Source: Sphaerimonospora thailandensis
GTDB lineage: Bacteria; Actinomycetota; Actinomycetes; Streptosporangiales; Streptosporangiaceae
NCBI RefSeq assembly: GCF_016863115.1
Contig: NZ_BOOG01000055.1
Coordinates: forward strand, 1-43,506
Direction: 5' to 3'
Length of the DNA: 43,506 bases
The notes under the pieces are model-generated. The model made no database searches and was not told the origin of the DNA. It saw only the letters and a list, made by a program, of their open reading frames with translations. Shown one piece after another: positions 24,605 to 31,682 of this stretch; the first letter of the stretch is position 1; every line of letters starts with the position of its first letter. A program made the position numbers and the translations under genes.

Positions 24605-25222
24605 ATGGCCACCATCGAAGGACGCCACCAGCGCAATCACCTCCCCGAAGCCGACCGGCGTGAACTGGACCGGACCATCGCCCCGCACACCGTCATCGCC
24701 CCGCACACCGTCGACATCACTCCACACGCCGTGACGGCCCGGCCAGCCGCCTACGCCTGGGCGCTGGCCCGGATCGCCATCGGCTGGGTGTTCCTGTGGG
24801 CCTTCCTCGACAAGACCTTCGGCTGGGGCTTCGCCACCCCCGCCGACAAGGCCTGGATCCAGGGCGGCAGCCCCACCACCGGCTTCCTGAAGGGCACGGC
24901 CGACAACGCGCTCGGCGGGTTCTTCGCCGGGCTGGCCGGTCAGGGCTGGGTCGACCTGCTGTTCATGCTCGGCCTGCTCGGCATCGGCGCGGCGCTCATC
25001 CTGGGCGCGGGCGTGCGGATCGCGGCCGTCGCCGGCGGCCTGATGCTGGTGCTGATGTGGGCCGCCGAACTGCCTCTGGCCACCAACCCCTTCATGGACG
25101 AGCACATCGTCTACGCGATCGTCCTGGCCGGCCTGGCCATGGCGAACGCCGGCGACACCCTGGGCATCGGCACCCGGTGGGGTCGCACGGCCCTGGTCAA
25201 GCGCCTCCCGATCCTCAAGTAG
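24605..25222 (+). CDS. DoxX-family membrane protein
   Basis: A 205-residue protein with a hydrophilic, His-containing N-terminus of about 50 residues and four hydrophobic segments (AYAWALARIAIGWVFLWAFL, VDLLFMLGLLGIGAALILGA, IAAVAGGLMLVLMWAAELPL, IVYAIVLAGLAMANAG). DoxX proteins are membrane subunits related to thiosulfate:quinone oxidoreductase and are linked to sulfur and redox stress in actinobacteria. AAGGGG lies 6 nt before the ATG. A terminator hairpin follows at 25240. The divergent Acg-type gene and shared DosR-like boxes suggest hypoxia or redox induction. Confidence 0.85.
   Translation: MATIEGRHQRNHLPEADRRELDRTIAPHTVIAPHTVDITPHAVTARPAAYAWALARIAIGWVFLWAFLDKTFGWGFATPADKAWIQGGSPTTGFLKGTADNALGGFFAGLAGQGWVDLLFMLGLLGIGAALILGAGVRIAAVAGGLMLVLMWAAELPLATNPFMDEHIVYAIVLAGLAMANAGDTLGIGTRWGRTALVKRLPILK
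24676..24711 (+). repeat. 18-bp tandem repeat in the DoxX N-terminus
   Basis: CATCGCCCCGCACACCGT occurs twice in a row and encodes the repeated hexapeptide IAPHTV; a diverged third unit (ITPHAV) follows. Copy number may vary between strains. Confidence 0.8.
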
Positions 25223-25239
25223 ATGCCCGCGGCACACTG

Positions 25240-25269
25240 GCGCCCACCCCGACCCCCCGGGGTGGGCGC
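25240..25269 (+). terminator. Terminator hairpin after DoxX gene
   Basis: GCGCCCACCCC (25240-25250) pairs with GGGGTGGGCGC (25259-25269) across an 8-nt loop, 18 bp after the DoxX stop. Confidence 0.75.
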
Positions 25270-25403
25270 TTCGCCGTTATGAAGGCGCGCCGACTGTTCC
25301 GGCGACGGCGGGCATTTGCCAACCATGCCGCCGGCGCTGTCTGCGCCTGAACCGCGGCCGGGTAGTCAGCGGGTAGGCGGCGAGACGACTGGGAGAACGG
25401 CAT

Positions 25404-26654
25404 GTGAACGGCTATGACGCTGGGCGGCTCCTGGGTGGTCTGGTGCGCGACCACCCCTTGACGCCGCTGGGTGATCTGGCGGCGTCGGTCATCGAGCATG
25501 CCCGGCCGCTCGGCTTCTCCGAGATCATGATTTACGTGGCCAGCCTGCGGCCGCTCTACCTCGTGCCGCTGCCCGGCCAGCGCGACGTGCACGGCCAACC
25601 GCTCAAACCGATTCCCATCGATACCACGATCGCCGGGCGGGCCTTCCGCAACCTGGAGGTCGTTCAGGCCCGTCCCACCACCGACCCTTCCGTCGCCGAT
25701 GCCGCCGAGCCGCTCGGCGGTGAAGGCCCGCGGCGGCTGTGGGTGCCGATGATCGACAGCACCGAACGGATCGGCGTGCTCGGGGTGACCGTACCCGTGG
25801 CCGATGCGGACACCGCGCAGGTCGCGGCCGAGTTGGGCGGGCTGATCGCCCTGATGGTGGTGAGCAAGCGCGGTTCCAGCGACGCCTACACCCGGCTGGT
25901 GCGCGCGGAGGAGATGCGTCTGTCGGCGGAGGTGCTGTGGCGGCTGATGCCGGTCAGGACCTTCGCCACCGACACGTTCATAGTCAGCGCCACGCTCGAG
26001 CCGGCCTACTCCGTCGGCGGGGACGCCTTCGACTACGCTCTCGACGGCGACACCCTCCGCCTGGGGATCTTCGATGCCATGGGCCATGACCTCTCCGCCG
26101 GGCTGACCGCCACCATCGCGCTCGGGTCCTACCGCAACAACCGCCGCCGGGACATCGGGCTGCTCGCGACCAGCGACGCGGCCGACGAGGCGATCGCCGG
26201 TCAATTCGACGGGTCCCGGTTCGCCACCGGCATCCTGGCCGATCTGAACATCCGTACCGGCTGGCTGAGCTGGGTGAACCGGGGGCATCCCCCGCCGCTG
26301 CTCCTCCGGCATGGACGGCTGGCCGCCGTGCTGGAAAGCCCGCCGGACACCCCGATGGGCCTCGCCCTCGGCCCGGCCGCCGTGCTCGCCCGCCGCCAGC
26401 TCGAGCCCGGCGACCGGCTGTTGCTGTACACCGACGGCGTGGTCGAGGCGCAGACCCCCGAGGGAGAGATGTTCGGCCTGGAACGCTTCACCGACTTCGT
26501 CATCCGGCGGGAGGTCGACGGCGTCTCCGCACCGGAGACCCTGCGGCGACTGGTCCACTCCATCCTGCTGCACCAGCGCGGCCAACTCCAGGACGACGCC
26601 ACCGTAATGCTCGTCGAGTGGCGTACCGAGCGCGATTACCAGCTCACGATGTGA
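25404..26654 (+). CDS. GAF-PP2C (SpoIIE/RsbU-type) serine phosphatase
   Basis: A 416-residue cytoplasmic signalling phosphatase. Residues about 30-165 form a GAF-like sensor (PLGFSEIMIYVASLRPLYLV through RRLWVPMIDSTERIGVLGVT). Residues about 195-410 form the PP2C/SpoIIE domain with metal-binding aspartates in SVGGDAFDYAL and LGIFDAMGHDLSAGL, then WVNRGHPPPLLLR, LLLYTDGVVEAQ and LQDDATVMLVEW. Such enzymes dephosphorylate anti-sigma-factor antagonists and turn on stress sigma factors. The start is GTG with GGGAG upstream. No partner anti-sigma gene is adjacent. Confidence 0.88.
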   Translation: MNGYDAGRLLGGLVRDHPLTPLGDLAASVIEHARPLGFSEIMIYVASLRPLYLVPLPGQRDVHGQPLKPIPIDTTIAGRAFRNLEVVQARPTTDPSVADAAEPLGGEGPRRLWVPMIDSTERIGVLGVTVPVADADTAQVAAELGGLIALMVVSKRGSSDAYTRLVRAEEMRLSAEVLWRLMPVRTFATDTFIVSATLEPAYSVGGDAFDYALDGDTLRLGIFDAMGHDLSAGLTATIALGSYRNNRRRDIGLLATSDAADEAIAGQFDGSRFATGILADLNIRTGWLSWVNRGHPPPLLLRHGRLAAVLESPPDTPMGLALGPAAVLARRQLEPGDRLLLYTDGVVEAQTPEGEMFGLERFTDFVIRREVDGVSAPETLRRLVHSILLHQRGQLQDDATVMLVEWRTERDYQLTM

Positions 26655-26704
26655 CGGTCGGCGGCCGGGAGCCGCCCCTGCCATCGCCGGCGGCCGGCGA
26701 GAAG

Positions 26705-27091
26705 TCAGTCACGGTCCCTCGTGAGCACGGCCATGAGGTCCCGGCGCGTGACGATGCCGACGAGTTCGACATCGCGGAGCACCGGCACGGTCTTGATTCT
26801 CTTGTGCACCATCAGGTCGATCAGCGTGGCCGCTTCGGTGGTCTCCGCGACGGTGACCAGGGTGCGTGACATGACGTCCCCAACCCGTTTCGGGGAGGCC
26901 CCGGAGGCGAACTCCCCGCAGAGCAGGTCGATCTCGCTCACCATCCCGACCAGTTCGCCATGGTCGCCCAGCACGGGGGCGGCCGTGATGTGGTTGTCGT
27001 AGAGCGCGTGGATCGCCTGACGCACCGCGTCGCCGGGGCGGAAGGTGACCGCCGGACTGCTCATGACCTCACAGACGAGCATGCCCGTCAC
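26705..27091 (-). CDS. Tandem CBS-domain protein (hypoxic-response-protein-like)
   Basis: A 128-residue protein made almost entirely of two CBS domains: VCEVMSSPAVTFRPGDAVRQ to LVGMVSEIDLL (about 5-58) and VGDVMSRTLVTVAETTEAAT to LVGIVTRRDLMAVL (about 70-125). The pair should bind an adenine nucleotide. In size and layout it resembles mycobacterial HRP1 (Rv2626c), a DosR-regulon protein, which fits the Acg-type gene nearby. A textbook AGGAGGTGA precedes the ATG, suggesting strong translation. It converges on the phosphatase gene, with a TCGCCGGCGGCCGGCGA hairpin in the gap. Confidence 0.87.
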   Translation of the reverse strand: MTGMLVCEVMSSPAVTFRPGDAVRQAIHALYDNHITAAPVLGDHGELVGMVSEIDLLCGEFASGASPKRVGDVMSRTLVTVAETTEAATLIDLMVHKRIKTVPVLRDVELVGIVTRRDLMAVLTRDRD

Positions 27092-27190
27092 CTCCTGCGA
27101 AACGCCCCGGTGAAACTCCCTTCCGCTCTCATTCCCGCTGGTCGTCCCCCACTCCCCCGGGGCGGGCGCCGGGGAATGCGATCACGGGGC

Positions 27191-28570
27191 CTATGCGGGG
27201 GCGAGGGCGCGCTGCCAGGCGTCATAGCCGCCGAGCAGGTCCGACACCCCCTCCCGCCCGCGGTGCGTGAGCAGGCTGGCGGCGATGGCCGAGCGGGCGC
27301 CGCCGGCGCAGTAGACCACGACCGGGTGGTCGGCCGGGACCTCCGCCAGGCGCGCGGCCAGTTCGGCGAGCGGGATGTGCAGCGAGGGTTCGATGGCCCC
27401 GCCCGCGACCTCCCCGGCGTTGCGCACGTCGAGCAGCACGGGCGGCTCGTCCCCGTCCAGGGCCTGTCGCAGCCCGGCGACGGTCACCCTGGTGGAGTGG
27501 GCGATCTCTCCGGGGACGGTGAGGAACGCGGCCTCCGGGTCGCTCAGATAGCCGGTGACGGTGTCGAAGCCGATCCTGGCCAGGCGGGTGACGACCTCGT
27601 CCTCCCGGCCCTGCGGCGCGACCACGATGATCTCGCTGCCGGGTTCGACGACCATGCCTGCCCGTTCGGCGAAACGGCCGTCGGCGGAGACATTGATCGA
27701 GCCCTTCAGGTGGGCGAGCGCGAACTCCTGGGCGTCCCGGGCGTCGACCACGACCGCGCCGGCCGCCCGCCTGGCCAGGACCTCCTCCACCGGCAGCGGC
27801 CGGGCATCCGCGCCGGTGCCGAACAGTTCGCGGTTCTTCCGGTTGAGCACGGCGTCGTAGACGAAGTAGCCGGGCGCGGACGGCTGGCCCTCGGTGACGA
27901 TGGCCAGGAACTCCTCCTCGCTCATCGGCGCGCACGCGTAGTTGCTCAGGCGCTGCCGGCCGATCGTCGACCACCGGTCGGTGGACAGGTTCTTGCCGCA
28001 GGCCGAGCCGGCGCCGTGGGCGGGGAAGACCCGCACTGCGTCGTCCAGTGCCATCAGCTTGCGCTGGACGCTGTCGTACAACATCCGGCCGAGCTGGTCG
28101 GCGGTGACGCCGAATGAGGCCAGCAGGTCCGGGCGTCCCACATCGCCGATGAACAGCGCGTCGCCGGTCAGCACGCCGTACGGCACGGCGTCGCCGGCGT
28201 GCTCGTACACGACGACGCTGATCGACTCAGGGGTGTGGCCCGGTGTCTCCATGATCTCCAGCACGACGTCGCCGAGTTCGACGCGCTCACCGTCGGTGAG
28301 CTTGCGGATGGGATATTCGGCCTCGGCGCGGTGACCGTAGCCGATCCAGGCGCCGGTGCGGGCGGCCAGCTCCAGGTGTCCGGCGACGAAGTCGGCGTGG
28401 AAGTGAGTGTTGATCACTCCCTCGATCCGCAGTCCGTGCGCCTCGGCGTCGGCGACGTACTCCGACACGTCGCGCCTGGGGTCGACCACGACGGCACGGC
28501 CGCTGGTCTCGTCGCCGATCAGGTACGACGCCTGGGACAGGCAGTCCAGATAGTACTGCGTGAAGATCAT
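27191..28570 (-). CDS. Persulfide dioxygenase-rhodanese fusion (MBL fold)
   Basis: A 459-residue protein. Residues 1-245 are an ETHE1/CstB-like metallo-beta-lactamase-fold dioxygenase with INTHFHADFVAGHLEL, METPGHTPESI, GDALFIGDVGRPDLL and RVFPAHGAGSACGKNL. Two rhodanese domains follow. The first (VVVDARDAQEFALAHLKGSI) lacks the active cysteine at its loop (VAPQGRED); the second (LLDVRNAGEVAGGAIEPSLH) has it in VYCAGGARSAIA. The enzyme should oxidise glutathione-, mycothiol- or coenzyme-bound persulfide to sulfite and move sulfane sulfur to or from it. The ATG abuts the exporter stop (TGAATG) and has AGGAGG upstream. A CstR-type operator lies about 30 bp upstream. Confidence 0.9.
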   Translation of the reverse strand: MIFTQYYLDCLSQASYLIGDETSGRAVVVDPRRDVSEYVADAEAHGLRIEGVINTHFHADFVAGHLELAARTGAWIGYGHRAEAEYPIRKLTDGERVELGDVVLEIMETPGHTPESISVVVYEHAGDAVPYGVLTGDALFIGDVGRPDLLASFGVTADQLGRMLYDSVQRKLMALDDAVRVFPAHGAGSACGKNLSTDRWSTIGRQRLSNYACAPMSEEEFLAIVTEGQPSAPGYFVYDAVLNRKNRELFGTGADARPLPVEEVLARRAAGAVVVDARDAQEFALAHLKGSINVSADGRFAERAGMVVEPGSEIIVVAPQGREDEVVTRLARIGFDTVTGYLSDPEAAFLTVPGEIAHSTRVTVAGLRQALDGDEPPVLLDVRNAGEVAGGAIEPSLHIPLAELAARLAEVPADHPVVVYCAGGARSAIAASLLTHRGREGVSDLLGGYDAWQRALAPA

Positions 28571-29560
28571 TCAATTTCCTCCTGTATCGGGTGAACGCAA
28601 TACCCCGGGGGGTATATTCCACAGATGGTCATCGCGGGTGTCGTCCGTCCTCGGCCCCGCACCGGCCGTCGGGCGAGATGGCGGCGGACCCTCGTACGTC
28701 CGACGGCGTCCCCAAGGCGCGAAGCGCAGGTGCGCGGCGACGGCCACCCCCACCAGCACCAGCAGTCCGGCGGCGACCAGCGCGGCCGGGCCGTACGCCG
28801 AGTGGAGCAGCGACGGTGACACCTGCTGAATCAGCACGAAAGCACCCATTACCAGGACAAACCAGCCGAAGGCCATACGCAAGCGGTCGGCCTGGATCCG
28901 CCCGGCGAGTTGCCCGCCGATGAGTCCGCCGACGACCGCGGCAGCGGTGACGGACAGGGTGAGCGACCAGTCGATGGGGACGCTTTGCAGATAACCGGCG
29001 AAGCCGGCGAACGACTTCATGGCGATGACGATCAGCGAGGTGCCGACGGCGACGCTCATCGGCAGGCCGCCGAGCAGCACCAGCGCGGGGACCACCAGGA
29101 AGCCGCCGCCCGCGCCGACCAGCCCGGTGACCACACCGACGATCACGCCCTCGACCAGCACGTGCGGGATCGGCAGGTCCACGCGGTCCGAGGCATGCTC
29201 CGGCGTCCTGCGGCCACGGAGCATCGCGATCGCGGTGGCCACCATCATCAGCGCGAACGCGGCCAGCAGCAGCGCCTCGGGCAGGTGCGGGCCGAGCAGG
29301 CCGCCGCCGTAGGCGCCCGCCATGCCGGCGGCGCCGAAGATCAGCCCGGTCTTCCACCGGATCCGCCCTGCCCTGGCATGCCCGACGGCGCTGACCGCGC
29401 TGGTCACCCCCACCATGAGCAGGGACATGGCGATCGCCGACCTGGCCGGGACGCCCGCGACGTAGACGAGCAGCGGCACGGTGAGGATCGACCCGCCGCC
29501 GCCGAACAGCCCGAGCGTCAGGCCGACCACCACGGCGCCGGCGAGGGTCACGGTGAGCAT
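28571..29560 (-). CDS. TauE/SafE-family sulfite exporter
   Basis: A 329-residue protein with about eight helices and the two-fold TauE/SafE repeat: LGLFGGGGSILTVPLLVYVA in the first half and VVTGLVGAGGGFLVVPALVL in the second. Such proteins export sulfite, thiosulfate or related sulfur anions, here presumably the product of the adjacent dioxygenase. Start ATG 29560 has AAGGAAAGG upstream. The last 45 residues (after LRFAPWGRR) are hydrophilic and unlike the family. They include IPPGV, which is simply the operator at 28600-28615 read as protein, so the tail may be a read-through extension. The stop directly precedes the next gene's ATG. Confidence 0.88.
   Translation of the reverse strand: MLTVTLAGAVVVGLTLGLFGGGGSILTVPLLVYVAGVPARSAIAMSLLMVGVTSAVSAVGHARAGRIRWKTGLIFGAAGMAGAYGGGLLGPHLPEALLLAAFALMMVATAIAMLRGRRTPEHASDRVDLPIPHVLVEGVIVGVVTGLVGAGGGFLVVPALVLLGGLPMSVAVGTSLIVIAMKSFAGFAGYLQSVPIDWSLTLSVTAAAVVGGLIGGQLAGRIQADRLRMAFGWFVLVMGAFVLIQQVSPSLLHSAYGPAALVAAGLLVLVGVAVAAHLRFAPWGRRRTYEGPPPSRPTAGAGPRTDDTRDDHLWNIPPGVLRSPDTGGN
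28600..28615. promoter_or_regulatory. CstR-type operator 1
   Basis: ATACCCCGGGGGGTAT, the palindrome bound by CsoR/CstR repressors. It sits 30 bp before the persulfide-dioxygenase start but inside the last codons of the exporter gene. Identical to operator 3. Confidence 0.8.
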
Positions 29561-29577
29561 GTCATTGCCTTTCCTTC

Positions 29578-29593
29578 TTACCCCCGGGGGTAT
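29578..29593. promoter_or_regulatory. CstR-type operator 2
   Basis: TTACCCCCGGGGGTAT, about 18 bp upstream of the TauE-type exporter start. Identical to operator 4. It should repress the exporter-dioxygenase transcript. Confidence 0.8.
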
Positions 29594-29637
29594 ATGGGAG
29601 ACAGACTTCTCCGCCGTACGGCACGGCGGAGCGAGGG

Positions 29638-30228
29638 TCAGGTCCGGGAGCGGGCGGGCTTGACGATGCAGGCCAGCGCCTCGGCGGCATCGGCCCTGCC
29701 GCGGTTGTAGGGCAATCTGGACAGGATCATTCCCATCGCACAGGTGTCCGTCAGCGAGGCGAAGACCAGGCCCGCGCCGATGAAGGCGCCGACGAACCGT
29801 GCCCCCGGCAGCCACAGGTCGGCCACGATGGACGCCAGCACGATGCCGCCCGCGACCAGGCGCACCTGACGCTCCAGGCTCCACTTCTGCCTGCCGCGGA
29901 TGACCGGCGCTCCGGAGGTGATCCAGGAGTTCATCCCGCCGGACAACACGACCGTGCCGGGCAACCCCGCCTCGCAGAGGCTCTTCTGCGCCTGGGTGGC
30001 ACGGTTGCCCGACTGGCAGATCAGCAACAACCGGCCGCCGGCGTCGGCGACGATTTGGCGCAGGTGGGCGTCCACCTGGTCGAGCGGCAGGTTGATCGCG
30101 CCGTCGATGTGCGCGGTCTCGAACTCCGCGGCGGTCCGCACGTCGACGACGAGCACATCGGGGTTGGACGCGATCAGCGCACGGGCCGTGGTGACGTCAA
30201 CCGCGGAGGACCCGGCATTTGCGGTCAT
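29638..30228 (-). CDS. Rhodanese-DUF2892 membrane sulfurtransferase
   Basis: A 196-residue protein. The N-terminal rhodanese domain (about 10-115) has DVRTAAEFETAHIDGAINLP and the active-site loop LLICQSGNRAT with its cysteine. The C-terminal DUF2892 part (about 125-180) has two membrane segments, VRLVAGGIVLASIVADLWL and FVGAFIGAGLVFASLTDTC. This pairing carries sulfane sulfur at the membrane and is frequent in CstR regulons. It has its own promoter with two CstR-type operators 23-100 bp upstream. Confidence 0.9.
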   Translation of the reverse strand: MTANAGSSAVDVTTARALIASNPDVLVVDVRTAAEFETAHIDGAINLPLDQVDAHLRQIVADAGGRLLLICQSGNRATQAQKSLCEAGLPGTVVLSGGMNSWITSGAPVIRGRQKWSLERQVRLVAGGIVLASIVADLWLPGARFVGAFIGAGLVFASLTDTCAMGMILSRLPYNRGRADAAEALACIVKPARSRT

Positions 30229-30250
30229 TGATTATCTCACTCTCATTCAC

Positions 30251-30266
30251 ATACCCCGGGGGGTAT
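30251..30266. promoter_or_regulatory. CstR-type operator 3
   Basis: ATACCCCGGGGGGTAT, 22 bp upstream of the rhodanese-DUF2892 start; identical to operator 1. Confidence 0.8.
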
Positions 30267-30311
30267 CTTTGCCACATGAAGCGGCCAGGACAGCTGCGGG
30301 AGCAGAGGAAA

Positions 30312-30327
30312 TTACCCCCGGGGGTAT
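30312..30327. promoter_or_regulatory. CstR-type operator 4
   Basis: TTACCCCCGGGGGTAT, 84 bp upstream of the rhodanese-DUF2892 start and just after the repressor gene; identical to operator 2. Two sites before one gene allow cooperative repression. Confidence 0.8.
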
Positions 30328-30368
30328 ACAGAGGTCACAGGAAAGCGGGATTTGCCAACCAGATCCGC

Positions 30369-30663
<295 letters not shown>

Positions 30664-30805
30664 CAACCGGGCAACCGCCCGCGTCCCGTCGCCTGAAAGG
30701 GCCTGGTTCCTGCCGAGGTCCTGATGGCGCCGGGTGTGCATGTCCCGTCGCCTTCCGGGTACGCGCAGGAGGCGAAACACCCGGATAACAGGAGGAGTAA
30801 AGCGG

Positions 30806-30979
30806 ATGACCACCCCCGAGGAGAACGCGCCCAAGACCGACCAGAACGACCTGGCCCTGTCGAAGCAGGCGGCAGGCACCCGGCCCGAGGACCTGGAGCG
30901 ACAGCAGGACACCGAGATGGCCGCCAGGCTCAAGGAGGCGATGTCGAAGGCCGATGTGGACCGCGACGATTTCGCGTAG
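30806..30979 (+). CDS. Small charged protein, 57 residues
   Basis: ATG 30806 is preceded by AGGAGGAG at 30790-30797, an excellent ribosome site that fixes the start. The protein is hydrophilic and probably disordered or helical: TTPEENAPKTDQNDLALSKQ, then RPEDLERQQDTEMAARLKEA and a DRDDFA end. I do not recognise a family. It is monocistronic and converges on the archease gene. Confidence 0.6.
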   Translation: MTTPEENAPKTDQNDLALSKQAAGTRPEDLERQQDTEMAARLKEAMSKADVDRDDFA

Positions 30980-30996
30980 GCCCGGCCGACTCGCCG

Positions 30997-31071
30997 GAAA
31001 CGCCCGACTCGCCAGAAACGCGGCCAAGGTGACGCCGATCGGCGTGGTCAAGGGCTGGATTCGGGCGTTTC
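30997..31071. terminator. Nested inverted repeats between convergent genes
   Basis: GAAACGCCCGA (30997-31007) pairs exactly with TCGGGCGTTTC (31061-31071), and inside them ACGCCGATCGGCGT (31032-31045) is a perfect palindrome. A diverged 18-bp tandem repeat (two CGACTCGCC-GAAACGC units) starts at 30988. The position between convergent stops suggests a bidirectional terminator. Confidence 0.5.
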
Positions 31072-31084
31072 ACGGACGCAGCGG

Positions 31085-31510
31085 TCAGACGTCGACCACG
31101 ACGTGGGCGCGCCACATCCCGGCCTCCCGCCCGAACCGCAACCCGTTCACCGCGACGGCCGTCGGCATGGCGCCCACCTGATCGACCGCTCCCATCGGGA
31201 TGGTGGCCAGCCGCACCTCGATCTGCCCCTCGGTCGCGCCCGTCCACTCGTCGACCGACACGTCCACCGCGACCCGGCCGTACACCTCGACCTGGTAGAT
31301 CACCTCATCCAGCACCGTGAGGAGGAGCTCTTCGTCGGTCTCCTCGTCCAAGGCGAACTCGGCGCTGTCGTCCGGCACCACCTCGCCGATGTCGGCGAAG
31401 GCCTCCACCAGCGCCCGTACCACCTCGGCCAGGCACTCCTCCCGGGTGTCCGCCCACGCCTCAATCACCGTGTCGACGGTATGCGGAACCGTCCGATGCC
31501 CCCTGCTCAC
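31085..31510 (-). CDS. Archease-family protein
   Basis: A 141-residue protein with the archease N-terminus GHRTVPHTVDTVIEAWADT and the acidic helical and strand segments LDEVIYQVEVYGRVAVDV and GLRFGREAGMWRAHVVVDV. Archeases are chaperone-like cofactors that help the RNA ligase RtcB turn over. The C-terminal metal-binding aspartate is kept. No rtcB gene lies in the window; the gene stands alone, 172 bp downstream of the end of the MoxR-VWA operon. Confidence 0.8.
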   Translation of the reverse strand: MSRGHRTVPHTVDTVIEAWADTREECLAEVVRALVEAFADIGEVVPDDSAEFALDEETDEELLLTVLDEVIYQVEVYGRVAVDVSVDEWTGATEGQIEVRLATIPMGAVDQVGAMPTAVAVNGLRFGREAGMWRAHVVVDV

Positions 31511-31682
31511 ACCCTGTTCTCCTCACCGGCCATCCGGGCCCCTCCCTCGTCGCGATCGGAAGTGGTCGTACGGGTGAGCCCACGGATCCGCGGCGAGACG
31601 ACGTTCCTGCCCCGAACCCATCATCCGATCCAAGGCGTCCACACCTCGAGGGAGGGCCCATACAGCGCAGCGGCCGCCGAGG

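Noticed and set aside
24676-24711. Start of a CRISPR-like or larger repeat array
   Set aside because: Only two exact units plus one diverged unit, with no spacers, all within the DoxX coding frame.
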